DNA from: Serripes groenlandicus
Lineage: Eukaryota > Mollusca > Bivalvia > Cardiida > Cardiidae
Reading direction: 5' to 3'
Assembly: GCA_031761405.1 (NCBI GenBank)
Contig: JASEVX010000001.1
Span: forward strand, 46,574,794-46,638,793
Length of the DNA stretch: 64,000 nt
A program made the position numbers and the translations under genes. This document shows positions 14,001 through 24,223 of this stretch, piece by piece (position 1 is the stretch's first letter; each line of letters begins with the position of its first letter). The notes beneath the pieces are model-generated. The model saw nothing but the letters and a program-made list of their open reading frames with translations. It ran no database searches and was not told the origin of the DNA.

Positions 14001-17000
14001 TGAGACATATCCACAAAAAGTAGGGGAATATCATGTTTGCACACACTTCCAAAAACTCCAGTGACATCTAGTTTGTTGTTCTTTATTTTGGATCGAACAA
14101 CATTGCCTGCCTGGAAGTTGGAACATTCCTTTAAAAAAAGAAACTTAAACTAGAAATGTGTCAAAGGATATGAATGTCCCACAATGGCACATGCAGCTGT
14201 GCATCATAGTAAAGGTAACCACCTGTCTAGTTTCAAAATAATTAATTTAAAGAAAAAAATAAACGTGGAAGCAATTATATTATTCCTTTAATATATGGTA
14301 GATTTCAAAAAGGGTACAATTCATGTTATTGATTTGGTTCTTATACAAAATCCTGGCATCATACTGAATGCTCCTGTAAAATTCCTTGCTTCTCACCAAT
14401 GAAACCAAGGTTAGATTGTGAGATGGTATGGTGGTCACCTTCATCGGACATGTGTGTTTTCCCTGGGTTATCCGGTTTCCGCCCACATCAGCGCCATCAT
14501 CCTTGCCATAGAGAGTGATTTGTATAAGCTATGTAGCATGTTTATAGTTTGTTTAAAACCCTCAGAAAATCTTTCATTTTTAAAAAATACAAATATCACT
14601 CAAATAATACCAACAGCACTCAATACAAATATCACTCTAATTCAAATAATACCAATATCACTCAAATAAAAAAATAAATAAAAAATTTAATAATACCATT
14701 ATCAATTCAAGGGACTTCATTGCTTTTGACTTAGCATATAACAGTTACATGATGCAAACAAAATGTGTACTCAGTCAGTCAAAACTTACAACGGATTGAG
14801 TTTTACGATCCGATACATAGATCGACATCCATGAACTTTTTCAGGTCATCATGGTTTTGGAAATACGTATTTACGTTTCTGCTTGACAGTCTGTCATGGC
14901 CTATCCCGGATGATGATTTATGAACCAAACCAAAATTTCCATCCATGGAAACAAGTGGTGGCTCCTGTAAAATAATTCAATCAAGATCAAGATCAAAATT
15001 GCACAGCAATATTAATCATTTACACTTCTTCCTCCAAATCTAAAATTAACATTCAAATAGTTTCTATCAAGTGAAAGTGGTTGCTAGGGATATTTTCTGT
15101 AACCATATATTCATTTCAATATCTAAAATATATGATGTATGATCACAAGGTAGGGTAATACCACCCACCTCTACCTTATATGATTATTAAAATTTGTGTT
15201 CTCAAAAGAAAAGTTAAATTAATTCATTGTATCAACTTTGTGTATAAAAGTTGGATTTTTAGCTGTGTGACAGCTGTTTTATCAGACAGATGAAAGGTAT
15301 CAATAATTACCTTCTGACAAATTGGGCAATCTCTACCAAATGACACATCACAAATAAGATGTCTAGTGTTCAATGATGATCTATGAAAGTTATATTCCGC
15401 CAGACAATCACCTACCACAGCTCTGTAGATGTTCTTTTCCTGAAAGCAATTTATTTGCATAGCATCAAGATGCAATAGTTATGTTTGTTAGATATAAAAA
15501 AGTGAAGACTTTTGAACACATCTTAATGTAAATGCATAAACACATGTGTAATAATTAGATTTTCAATGTAAATTGTGTTCAAACAAAGGTCTGACATATT
15601 TAATATGGTTTTATTTAAACATTTATTTTATATTGATTGTGAAGCAATTTCTTGTAAATTCTATTAATCACTCTCGATGGCTTCCTGGGTAGAACCAGTA
15701 CTAAGCAATGTGGATTAATTATCTTGCTCAAAGATAAATAACATGTCCTCAACAAGGAGCAAACCCACGATGATCTACCACTGGACTACACACTTGACGT
15801 TTAATTTAATATGGTTCAAAGCAAAGGAACAAAATATTTACTCAAGAGCACCAGTGTTGCAGGCAGTATCAGCCTCTGATCATAAGTTTAGAGACAAACA
15901 CACTACCGTTTATCATTTGCCTAGTTAACATTCTTCAGAAAACAAGCAGTATATGCACTTAAAAAGAGTGTGATCTTGAAGAATTACGGATATGATTATC
16001 TAGATGTCTTCACCAATGGGGAAAGGGGCAGCCATACATCTGACAAAATTCATTCGACTGAAATACAATGACACTCAAGCTGTAGAACAGACAGAAGTAC
16101 CAATTAAAGGTGTTTGTGCACTAATTTACATTAAGTGTTCCGTGGGGTTTTGATTATTGTTTATGAAAACATGTCGGATAAGTAAAAATAAACAACTGCA
16201 AGTTTTTTTTGTTTATAAATCATAATTATTAATTCATATTATCATCATATTAAGTGTAATAAAGGGGAAAATTCATTACTGAGTCAATTGATAAAAGTAA
16301 AATACTTAATAATTTACTAAAACAGTTGCTTTGGAATGCATAATTTATCACAGCATTCTAAAACTGTAAAATTAGTCAATAATAAAATGACATCCAAATG
16401 GCACCTAGTTCCAGTTATATGGCACTACCCCACCATATAACAAACACTACAAAAACTTTTTTTTCCAAACTATATCCAGGTGTTCTGGTCATATAATAAT
16501 GTACACATGCCAATTAAAAGTATAGGTTTATGCACAGGTACTTAATATATTGAATATGAATAAAAAGAATTACGAGTTGGTAACTCTTAAATTCGATGCT
16601 CTAGTTTTGGGTTTTGGCCATTCCGTTTAAAGCCATTTATTCTGCTACTATTGAGTTCAGATTCTCAAATTGTGCAATATATACCTCGTCGTCAGTAAGT
16701 TTAAAAACAGAATATACATATGTTATAAAATTTTCCTGTTGACTGTTGATGGCAGGATAGGGATTTTAAATAATGGAAAAGAACATGGTAAATATAACAT
16801 GTACATTGGCAGACAAACAGAATAACTACACAAATACACATTGCTGGAACCTGAATTTAAAAGTTTCAGTTTTAAGTAGCAGGTAGCAGTATGGGTAAGA
16901 AATAATGTTAAATTGTGAATAAAATACTTACATCTGCAGATAAATTGAACATGTATGACCTCATGAAGCCCAAGGCATCACAAAAGGTTCTAGCAGGCAT

Positions 17001-20000
17001 ATGACACTCAAGCTGTAGAACAGACAGAAGTTCCATGAAATTCAGGTCAAATCCAATCTTTGGACTTGTTGGCGTTGCCGGCCACAAACCATACCGGAGA
17101 AATGTGACCGCAGGATCTTCACACCGACATAGCGTAGTTGTGCATTGGTGCTGTGTACCTGAATAAATTATTTTAAAGAGATAATTATAGAATTAAATAA
17201 CATTGTTTTCACCCCTGTTTTCATATTATTATTATTATTATTTAAAAACTCTAACTAAAACTGTATATATATTAGCCTCAAGTTTAACTCTTTCTAAAAT
17301 ATGTTGGACAATGAAATAGTCAATAAAATATGGATTTGATAGAAAATTTCTCTGTATGGTAATCAGCAAATAAGAATGCATAATAACACAGTATTCAGTA
17401 ATGTTTTTTTTAATGTATGCATGCAAGTCCACTGTATTAAAATATGTAGATACCTTTCATATCAACAACAAATATAGATGTTGTGTACTGCTGACCACAA
17501 TCATGGCCATCTTTCCTGCAGAGGTTCCTCTCAATGATTACTGGTACATACATCGTACCCTAAAATGAAAAATAATTATCATTAATACAGGGTTTGACAC
17601 TTATGGTGACCCAGTAACTGGTGAAACAGTCATATTACACTGCAGAATCACTATCACATGTTTACGATACACTTATCATTAATTCATAGTTACAGGACCA
17701 ATTAAGGTCTTATATTCAACACAAGTTTTCAACATATTTGTGTCAAGATAATGTTACTAAATGGGTAATAAACTGTCTATGTGAATGTTCTTATTAAAAC
17801 AATATTATCACTGACTGTACAGTTCAGTAAATATCAATCAAAGCTTTATTGTGTAGGGTTCTAAAGTACTAAGTCTTATATTTAAGGTTAATGACCCCTT
17901 TTGTGGAATTCCATTGAAAGTGCATTAACAAAAGAAAACAAGAGGTCAATGACCCTGAAGCTCTACGGATAGATTTTGATAGCTAGATCAGCATTCCTGG
18001 GAAGTTTCATAAAAATCTGTCAAGTAGTTTCAGAGGAGTAGTCGCTACAAGTTGAAGTTGTTACTATATAACTCTAGGTAAACAAAGATGGCCACTGGCA
18101 GCCACGTTTAATGTCTCAAAATAATTTATAACAAGGATCAACATGTTGTCAAGCTGATAATTTCAGAAAAAGTCCCATATCAATATCACTTACAGTTTTC
18201 AAGAAGTAGTCGCTACAAACTTGTTTTTAAAAATCTATGTTTAGCCGTGGTGGCCATCTTGAATTTCCGGCCAACCTAAACAAATTCTGGGATCAATTAG
18301 ACATCAAGAGCAACATTCCTGTGAAGTTTCATTAAAATTTGTCAAGTAGTTTCAGGAATAGTCACTACAAGTTTTTACTATATAAATCTTTGTAAATACA
18401 GATGGCCGCTAGCGGTTTAAAGCGTGTTTAAAGTCGCATCGAAATAAATTTCGTCAAGGATCAACATCATGTCATGCTGATCATTTTAGAAAATGTCCCA
18501 TATCAATATCACATACAGTTTTCAAGAAGTAGTCGCTACAAATTTATTTATTTTAAATCTATTTTTAGCCTTGGCGGCCATCTTGAATTTTCGGTGAGCC
18601 TGAATTTTTTTTAGGATCAACTAGACATCAAGAGCAACATTCCTGTGAAGTTTCATGAAAATTTGCCAAGTAGTTTCAGAGGAGTAGTCGCTACAAGTTT
18701 TTACTACATAACTCTATGTAACAAAGATGGCCTCTGGCAGCCATGTTTAACGTCGAATCAAAATAATGTTCGACTAGGATCAACATCATGTCATGCTGAT
18801 CATTTTAGAAAAAGTTCCATATCAATATCACTAGTTTTCAAGAAGTAGTCGCTACAAACTTATTTTTTAAAAATCTATTTTTACCTGAGGCGGCCATCTT
18901 GAATTTCTGGCCGACTTGAAATTTTGCTAAGATCAATTAGACATCAAGAGCAACATTCCTGTAAAGTTTCCTGAAAATCTGCCAAGTAGTTTCAGAGGAG
19001 TAGTCGCTACAAGTTTTTACTATATAACTCTATGTAAACAAAGATGGCCACTGGCAGCCATGTTCAACGTTGAATCAAAACGATTTTTAACAAGGATCAA
19101 CATCACACCATGCTGATCATTTTAGAAAAGTCCCATAACAATATCACTTATAGTTTTCAAAAAGCAGTCGCTACAAACTTGTATTTTAAAAATCTATTTT
19201 TATCTTTGGCAGCCATCTTGGATTTCACATCAACATGAATTTTTGCTAGGATCAACTAGACTTCATGGGCAACATTTCTGTTAAGTTTCATGAATATCCA
19301 TCCAGTAGTTTCAGAGGAGTAGTCGCTACAAATAAAAGTTTACGGACAGACGGACGCCGCACCACGGCATAAGCTCTGCTGATCTCCGATCAGTCCAGCT
19401 AAAAATTAGAACTCAAATAATCCTGAATATTTTTACATGTTACTTGCAGTTTAATATGTTTACACTTTTATCTAGCGTAAAAGTCCAGGCATGCAAAAGT
19501 TATTGACAGGACACGATTTGACCCCTAGGTGCAGGGGTATCATTAACTTTTCAAGTAAGTGGCCCGCATTACCTGCAGAGTAGCCGGGTATTTTGATTGA
19601 TACTTGTATACAATATTAGTAAAGTATTTATATTAGCCGGGAAGACGAGTCAAAGCAGCAGGGGGTAATCCCCGCCTAAGGCCTCTTAAAGACACCCCTG
19701 TAAGTGTGACCTTAACCTTGGGGCCACAGACCTGGATTTTGTGCGTGACATCTTGTTGTGGTGAGCTCTTGTGCCAAGTTATTTGAAAATCCGTCCATGA
19801 ATGCCAGAGTTATTGACTGGACACGATTTGACTGTTGACCTCTAAGTTCGACCTTGACCTTGAAGACCTGGGTTTTGCGCGCGACACATCGTCTTGTTAT
19901 GGTGATCGTTTGTGCCAAGTTATTAAACAAGAGGGCCAAGATGACCCTAAATCGATCACCTGATTGATAGTAAATTAGTAGAAATATCTGGGAAAAAGAT

Positions 20001-22900
20001 CAATGAGTGCAATTAGAACTTCAAGGAGTGAACACTTCTCAAGAAACAGCTTATAAGTAAAGGTCATTTATATCTTGAAATCTAACAAGAATTTCAATTA
20101 GAATTGAATTATAAAGTTTTTGTCATTTTGCACCTTTTTTGATCTGTTTTTAATATAAATCAATATGGCTTGAACAGTTTTTTTAGAGGGTCACTTAAGG
20201 ATTCTTTCTACTGAATTATCTCGGAGTCTGATAAGCAGATTATGGAGGAAAAGGATTTAAAGTTTGGTCATTTTACTCATGTTCTGATGCTGCAGCAACC
20301 AAAGTTTTACATACGACGCCATGGTTTCAAACAATACAATACATTAACTGTAGTATTTGAGTTCATATTTACCTCTTCACCAATTATGATATCTTTAACA
20401 ATAGTTACAAATCATGTCATAATTGCTTGTTCACTTTCAATAACAATCTTTTATTTCATCCTTGCTATTGAGACCCAAAAAGTTGAGATTTATCTTTCCA
20501 CTTCCTGTTGAAGACAACCCTTGCATAATACTCTGCCAAGTGTTACCTCCCTTAGACCATCAATCTAATAACCATATGTCATTTGAAGCAAAAACTTAAT
20601 TTTACTCCTTTTCTGATGCTGCTTGGTTGCTATGCCTTTCAACAAATCAATATGGCTTGACAAAGTATGTAGATGATCAATGAAAGAACATTTCTACAAA
20701 ACTATCTTTAAATCAGACAAGCACTTTTATAAGGATGCTTTATTAAAGTATTGTCATTTTGCCCCTTTTTTGATGCCGCCTGACTGCCATGTTTTTCGAC
20801 CAATCAGTATGGCTTGAACAATTTTTATAGAGAGTCACCCAAGGAACATTTCTACCAAATTATATTTGAATCTGACAGGCAGATTCGGAGGAGAAGATTT
20901 TTAAAGTTTGGACATTTTGTCCCCTTTCTGATGCCGCAGCAACCAAAGTTCTCAACGGAATTTAAATCTTTGAACAATTTTGAAAGAGGACCACCAAAGG
21001 AACATTCCTGTGATGTTTGGTAAAAATTGTTCTTGCGGTTCAGGAGGAGATGATGTTTAAAGCTAAAAGTTAACGCCGGACGACAGACGACGGACGACGG
21101 ACACAGAGTGATCAGAATAGCTCACCTTGAGCCTTTGGCTCTAGGTGATCTAAAAATCCATGCATGGGTTGTGACGTTACGGTCCGGACACGAAATTGCG
21201 AACCTGTTTTTGACCTTGACCTTTGAGGTACGGACCTGGTTTTTGCGCGCAACACATTGTCTTGTTATGGTGATCACTTGTGCCAAGTTAATTAAAAATC
21301 AATGCAGGGGTTTTGAAGGTACAGTCCAGACACGAACTGCGGAATGTTGGACGAACAGACGGATGGTGCGATTACTAGGCATAAAAAGAAAGCCTTAAGG
21401 AAACATGAATCTGATCAATAAAAGTGAGCATCTGTGGCCGATTTCAAAATCACAAGGGGGAAAACATTGATAGGTGCATTATTGGATTTATAGTCATCCT
21501 TCCCCCCTGTTTGTGGGGACTGCCATATACCATGAGTTGGATGTAAAACAACAATCCAATTCAATTAATTTGTGGGGACATCAGGTGAAATAAGACAAAA
21601 CTGGCAGTTATATTATACACTTATACATGACATGAAGTTTGTATCATCGCATAATGTGTTTAAATAAACATAAAATGCATTTAACAAAAGTTCAACTTCT
21701 AAAACTGAAAATTGCCACTTACATTCCATTTGAGGGGTTCATGAAAAATGGTATCTTTATGGACTCTTTTACAGCAGTAAGAGCAGAAGTAAGCAGTAGG
21801 TCCACAGTCACTACATTTGATTACTTCTGCTTCGGCAGTGTCGCACATGCTGCATAATGTTGTTGCAGGACACATTTCCTCTATTCGAGTGGTTATTAGA
21901 TCAAGCCTGATTCTCTCCCATCCTTCCAGTAATTTCCGCTTTCTGTCCATGTAGCCTGTATTTGAACTGCTAAAATCTGAAAGAAAAGGTCATTATTTTA
22001 ATGGAACATACAGCGTGTGAAGTTTTATGAACATAGTACAAATTGTTTTCAAGTTATGGTCAAGGTTAGGTTGCAGGGTAAAGTGTGACGGACGGATGAC
22101 AAACAAAGTGATCCCTAAATGTCTGCCATGCTATGCAGGCGACACAAAAACAAGGACTACCGGCTAAGCAGTTTTGTTGGAGATGTGGTTTGAAATGTTC
22201 TGATTTTTTGGCCAGTTTTAAGAAACAACGGCCATCATAAAGCTACAGAGCCTCTATTTTAATTGGTAATAACTCATGAATATGAACGTGTGAAGTAGTT
22301 TCAACTCGACGAACACCCCAAAAGTCGGTATATAAGCAGAAATCGATGCGTAAAATATCACATTTTTATTTAGCCTTCGAGCTTCGTACAGGTAAAATCG
22401 ATAAATATACGGCTTCAGAATACATATATATTTGATAAAAAAATGTAATTGCGATTTGAACCGCAGGCGTTGCGCTTGTATGATTACATACCGCCACCTG
22501 GATCTCAACCTATATTATATTTGAGACTCTGCCACAACATATTAAAAAAACTTATCATTATAAACTGAAACTCACATCCCTGATGACGTTAGAAAACATA
22601 TACAGCAGCCAGTTAATACAAGTAGTTTTTAATGCGATCCGAATAGTCCCTGGTCCGAATCAATCGTCCAACATCCATAAAACAAATACACAAATTGTGC
22701 CCAAGTTGGTTAAAGAACAGAGGTCTTGAACAGAATTAACAATGATCTTACCGTTTGCGACAAATATAGAAGAACCCTTAGACGGACCGGGAAGATTGGT
22801 TTCAGTATCCAAGATAGATGTAGATGCCGCGGCCGATGCCTGCAGTGGCGTCTGAATGTTCGACTCGAACTTGGCCACATTTTGTAAAGCTGTTTGCAGT
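4370..22900 (-). CDS. KDZ-family transposase-like gene, ~16 exons
   Basis: Minus-strand gene assembled by hand from phase-consistent GT-AG exons (plus coordinates, 5' to 3' of gene): 22900?-22752, 21976-21723, 17559-17454, 17158-16932, 15439-15311, 14964-14790, 14128-13992, 13236-13134, 11960-11877, 11137-10957, 10349-10260, 9223-9155, 8509-8449, 7790-7728, 5787-5603, 5043-4370 (stop TAG). The product is about 895 residues. In order it shows a Cys/His zinc-binding cluster, then the KDZ hallmarks: DGNF, a C-terminal VDMSHGER-type block, VMYDIAC, an H-x4-N-x3-CQ block and GTGLTDGEGIERLW, then a charged coiled-coil region and an acidic tail. The D of DGNF, D of YDIAC and E of DGEG are candidate RNase H-fold catalytic acidic residues; this is from family knowledge, not tested. 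Such proteins are transposases, some possibly domesticated. One exon has a 1-nt frame break, so the copy may be decayed, or the assembly may be wrong there. Family assignment is firm; the start codon is not. Confidence 0.85.
5603..5787 (-). CDS. KDZ gene exon 15
   Basis: 185 bp, phase 2 to 1. The acceptor at 5788-5789 (TTTAATTTCAG) keeps the frame, while the acceptor further upstream near 5880 would give an early stop. Encodes a charged helix (TENECKKLQKKSTQEELNLE) and a basic segment ending STMMKKYAG. Confidence 0.7.
6241..7620 (+). mobile_element. Pearl/HINE-like non-autonomous element, family A copy 1
   Basis: Lies in a KDZ intron. Begins GAAGCTCTACTGATAGG; the end TAATCAGTAGAGCTTAAAA is its inverse, preceded by hairpin partner AGCTCTGCTGAT. 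The core holds two units (~320 bp) with CATTCCTGTGAAGTTTCATG, GGCCGCTGG and AGTAGTCGCTACAAA. A GGACGGACACCGC motif precedes the end. Architecture resembles Helentron-associated elements and bivalve pearl repeats. Confidence 0.62.
7728..10349 (-). CDS. KDZ gene exons 11-14: charged linker
   Basis: Four small exons (10349-10260, 9223-9155, 8509-8449, 7790-7728), all phase-compatible. They encode a Lys/Glu/Arg-rich, probably helical region (for example LKEKRLKAGRIIAESNTILD and ALFLSADEKYAQCLRRAENE). The C-terminal part of KDZ proteins is often coiled coil of this kind. Introns between them hold two tRNA-derived SINEs and a repeat of the 2-kb-region family. Confidence 0.7.
8036..8210 (-). repeat. 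tRNA-derived SINE
   Basis: On the minus strand it has a box A-like TGGTCTAGTGTTAGAGCG and box B-like GGGTTCGATTCCC at tRNA spacing, then a body with AAGACACTTTATCTGC and TAGTACTGGTTCTACCCAGG. It lies in a KDZ intron. Confidence 0.72.
8838..9115 (+). repeat. tRNA-derived SINE
   Basis: tRNA-like head with GCTGGCGTGGCGCAGTCCG (box A) and CGGGTTCAATCCTCC (box B). The body has CGGGCAAGACACTT, GGGGACGTAAACCGG and CACGTTAAAGAACC, a central arrangement seen in many invertebrate tRNA SINEs. It lies in a KDZ intron. Not a functional tRNA: no closed acceptor stem is apparent. Confidence 0.75.
9775..9998 (+). repeat. Dispersed repeat family D, copy 4
   Basis: Within a KDZ intron. GGCACACCAACACAAGAAAG, CGGCACCAAACATTAATGAA and GAACTTTAATGAGCATG match the copies near 2 kb, which ties this intron to the flanking repeat DNA. 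Confidence 0.72.
10957..11137 (-). CDS. KDZ gene exon 10: GLTDGEGIERLW block
   Basis: 181 bp, phase 0 to 1. Encodes YGQRFAAGTGLTDGEGIERL, then WSYLRGFKKITKEMT and a basic helix. TDGEG.ERLW.LR is the signature of the family; the Glu is the candidate third catalytic acidic residue. Confidence 0.9.
11877..11960 (-). CDS. KDZ gene exon 9: FHxxAHxxxCQ block
   Basis: 84 bp, in-phase both ends. Encodes a short helix and RFAVPIFHSFAHNVSCQ, the KDZ 'vpvfHAYGHxxxCQ' block with conserved His and Cys residues. Confidence 0.85.
13134..13236 (-). CDS. KDZ gene exon 8: YDIAC block
   Basis: 103 bp, phase 2 to 0. Encodes YPVYLLNRFLEDRTEK followed by LTVMYDIACALDKHLK. YDIAC is one of the most conserved KDZ motifs; its Asp is the likely second catalytic acidic residue. 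Confidence 0.87.
13384..13945. repeat. Dispersed repeat family E, copy 1
   Basis: Two partial units of GACCTCTAAGTGTGACCT, CACGGACCTGGATTTTGTG and TTGTGCCAAGTTATTT, then CGGATTGACAAAGCGACGAC near the end. The same text recurs around 19.5-21.4 kb. Confidence 0.75.
13992..14128 (-). CDS. KDZ gene exon 7
   Basis: 137 bp, phase 0 to 2. Encodes ECSNFQAGNVVRSK, then LDVTGVFGSVCKHDIPLLF and VDMSHGE(R). This corresponds to the KDZ block in which a small Cys-containing segment leads to a 'DITGLFGxVCRHG' strand and a GER motif at the exon edge. Confidence 0.85.
14790..14964 (-). pseudogene. KDZ gene exon 6: DGNF block with 1-nt frame break
   Basis: Starts in phase 0 with EPPLVSMDGNFGLVHK, the first conserved acidic block. 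The reading frame then meets TAA at 14805-14803. The shifted frame over the last ~30 bases (VSDRKTQSV) ends exactly in phase 0, as required by the next exon (ECSNFQAGN). So one extra base near 14815-14820 breaks the frame. It could be a true mutation or a consensus error. Confidence 0.75.
15311..15439 (-). CDS. KDZ gene exon 5: second Cys pair
   Basis: 129 bp, in-phase at both ends, acceptor TTGCTTTCAG, donor GTAATT. Encodes an amphipathic stretch ending GRDCPICQK, the CPxC pair that sits just before the first catalytic block in KDZ proteins. Confidence 0.8.
15665..15795 (-). repeat. Degenerate tRNA-derived SINE
   Basis: TTCCTGGGTAGAACCAGTAC and TTATCTTGCTCAAAG match the SINE at 8.04 kb. The tRNA-like head (GAGCAAACCCACGATGATC on plus) is degraded. 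Confidence 0.55.
16068..16098. repeat. 31-bp copy of KDZ exon 4 sequence inside the adjacent intron
   Basis: ATGACACTCAAGCTGTAGAA and the following CAGACAGAAGT are identical to 17001-17031 in exon 4, in the same orientation, ~0.93 kb away. Flanks do not match. Confidence 0.85.
16932..17158 (-). CDS. KDZ gene exon 4: LWPATP block
   Basis: 227 bp, phase 1 to 0. Contains a C-x5-C-x-C group followed by PAVTFLRYGLWPATP and a helical LLSVLQLECHMPARTFCDAL segment. This is the stretch typical of KDZ proteins, where a CxC motif leads into a GLWPASP-like motif. A 31-bp piece of this exon is repeated in the next intron (16068-16098). Confidence 0.82.
17454..17559 (-). CDS. KDZ gene exon 3
   Basis: 106 bp, phase 0 to 1, acceptor TTTTAG, donor GTATCT. 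Encodes GTMYVPVIIERNLC followed by a polar Cys/His-containing stretch ending IFVVDMK. It links the zinc cluster to the next Cys-rich exon. No separate domain recognised. Confidence 0.75.
17938..19405 (+). mobile_element. Pearl/HINE-like non-autonomous element, family A copy 2
   Basis: Lies in the KDZ intron between 17.56 and 21.72 kb. Begins AACAAGAGGTCAATGACC (a short hairpin) then GAAGCTCTACGGAT. It has about 4.5 core units of ~320 bp (GACATCAAGAGC at 18300, 18623, 18940 and a variant at 19259), a GACAGACGGACGCCGC motif, and the terminal hairpin GATCTCCGATC ending CAGCTAAAA. Confidence 0.68.
19478..21410. repeat. Dispersed repeat family E, copy 2, interrupted by family B element
   Basis: Family E blocks (GACCTTGACCTT, GACCTGGATTTTGTGCG, GTGCCAAGTTATT) run from 19478 to 19925, stop at the AACAAGAG terminus, and resume at 21157 with ATCCATGCATGGG and further GACCTTGACC and CCAAGTTA blocks, ending with ACGAACAGACGGATGG near 21.36 kb. 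Confidence 0.72.
19926..21156 (-). mobile_element. Pearl/HINE-like element, family B, inserted in another repeat
   Basis: Begins AACAAGAGGGCCAAGATGAC and ends GACGACGGACACAGAGTGAT then AGCTCACCTTGAGC, a CTTT loop, GGCTCTAGGTGATCTAAAA. The core units carry GATGCCGC and ACCAAAG repeats. Reverse orientation relative to the copies in ABCD4 introns. It splits a family E repeat into two parts that read on across the insertion. Confidence 0.7.
21723..21976 (-). CDS. KDZ gene exon 2: Cys/His zinc cluster
   Basis: Acceptor TTTCTTTCAG and donor GTAAGT. Encodes a basic start (MDRKRKLLEGWERI) followed by a C-x2-C-x9-C-x2-C-x6-C-x2-C-x4-H-x5-H cluster ending HEPLKW. This matches the cysteine clusters (CxC type) that precede KDZ transposase cores, probably a zinc-binding DNA or protein contact module. 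The plus-strand open frame over the same bases is a shadow. Confidence 0.8.
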
Positions 22901-22934
22901 CTATATTACTCGATTCTCCTTCCATTCTGGTCAT
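22752..22934 (-). CDS. KDZ gene, candidate first coding exon (start unresolved)
   Basis: Ends at a good donor (GTAAGA after 22752) in phase 1, which joins the next exon to give ...FVAN-D-FSSSN. In that frame the exon reads LQTALQNVAKFESNIQ and a Ser/Ala-rich stretch, open back to an in-frame TAA at 22908-22906, with no ATG. The only upstream ATGs (22934 and 22925) are in another frame. Either a poor acceptor at 22901-22902 joins an upstream exon, or a frameshift is present, or translation starts at the ATG inside the next exon (MDRKRK). Confidence 0.5.
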
Positions 22935-23064
22935 AAATTAGTCTCTTTAGTCTAGGAAGCTTCCTTGTTGAATGCAACCGGCGACTCGGCATAGCTGTTT
23001 TTGTTTTGTTTGTTTTTGCACGTTCGAAACGGCCGGACGCTGCTTGCAGCATCAGATTAACCAG

Positions 23065-23076
23065 TGCGCATGCGTA
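23065..23076. promoter_or_regulatory. NRF1-like palindrome upstream of the KDZ gene
   Basis: TGCGCATGCGTA, close to the NRF1 consensus, lies about 130-165 bp upstream of the candidate first exon in a locally CpG-containing stretch (22.97-23.08 kb). Promoter use is inferred from the motif only. Confidence 0.3.
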
Positions 23077-23585
23077 AGTTCAGTAACGTAAGTTGCTCCT
23101 CATCAATTGGTTGACAAATGATTGCTGAGGTTACTGCTTACTGACAGGCAAACCCCATACCATACGGTATAATGGTATACCATGTTACCGCTACAGTACC
23201 ATAACCCCGCTAACTTAACGCCTGCTCAGTGGAATAACCTGAGTCGTATCGGGTGAAATAGCTCGCGAGTTCTTAAATCTGAATATTATAAACGCTTCAT
23301 TTTGTAGTTGTTTAAATATATGAAAGCGTCGAGATGATAAGACTGGTTTACAAAGGTTTAAAGGACACACGATGTCAGTGTGTACACACGTTATGTATAC
23401 ACGTCTGCACGTTCTAGAGTCAATTAGCAATCAATGCTGAAAGTGTAGCCTTATTTAGTTTGGAGATCGAGCATTATAAAATATGCCTATATTTTTAAAA
23501 ATTGAACAGTTTGGCAAATAGTGAAATTGTGCTTTTTGTGCATGTTTTGTGTTTGTTATTGCACTCACATTTTTCGAAGCAGTTT

Positions 23586-23632
23586 AACAACCTCAGAGAC
23601 ATATAAATACATTGTGTTTATATGTCTCTGAC
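23586..23632. repeat. Perfect-stem inverted repeat
   Basis: CAGAGACATATAAA followed by a short AT-rich loop and TTTATATGTCTCTG. A cruciform- or hairpin-forming sequence in intergenic DNA. Confidence 0.75.
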
Positions 23633-24223
23633 AACCCTCAATCATGCAATGTGAAGGGACTAAATTAAACAGACCTGTTTAATATCATTGAAACAAACAC
23701 CAAACTAATGGATACTGTTTTCTCTCCTTTCTTGATAATTTTGTCATTTCTAAAGCTTACACAATATTTTATCTTAATATGGCCTAGCGACCTGTTGATG
23801 AACATGTGATTACCCGAACAATTTAGATGACAAATAGCCATTCTAATGAGCTAAAACGGTAGCTAGTCTATCGAGTACCAACTAGATTTTTCATAAATTT
23901 GGAATGGCCTAATTTTGAACTCATCATGACCAGTTTCAGAACGTAACTAGCAATCACCAAGACAACATTCTGGCAAACTAACATTATTCTACTGTCAAAA
24001 GATGCAGGGTTGATACATTCTCAAATTGATCCGCATAAGAGTGCACTATTATTGAAAAGCGCAAGCCCTACACCGATATACTGCCTGTTACTTTGCAGGA
24101 TTTTCCATACGATCGCCACTACAGTACCATTGGCGCTTTTATTTACTGTCTGGATGTGAGAATCGTTAACAAATCCAAACTAACCACGTGCTAATTTACT
24201 TTCGCGCCAACACACCATTTTTC

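Noticed and set aside
20242..20511. 89-residue plus-strand open frame with a hydrophobic segment
   Set aside because: It lies inside the family B element at 19926-21156; similar words recur in its core units, and there is no recognisable domain.
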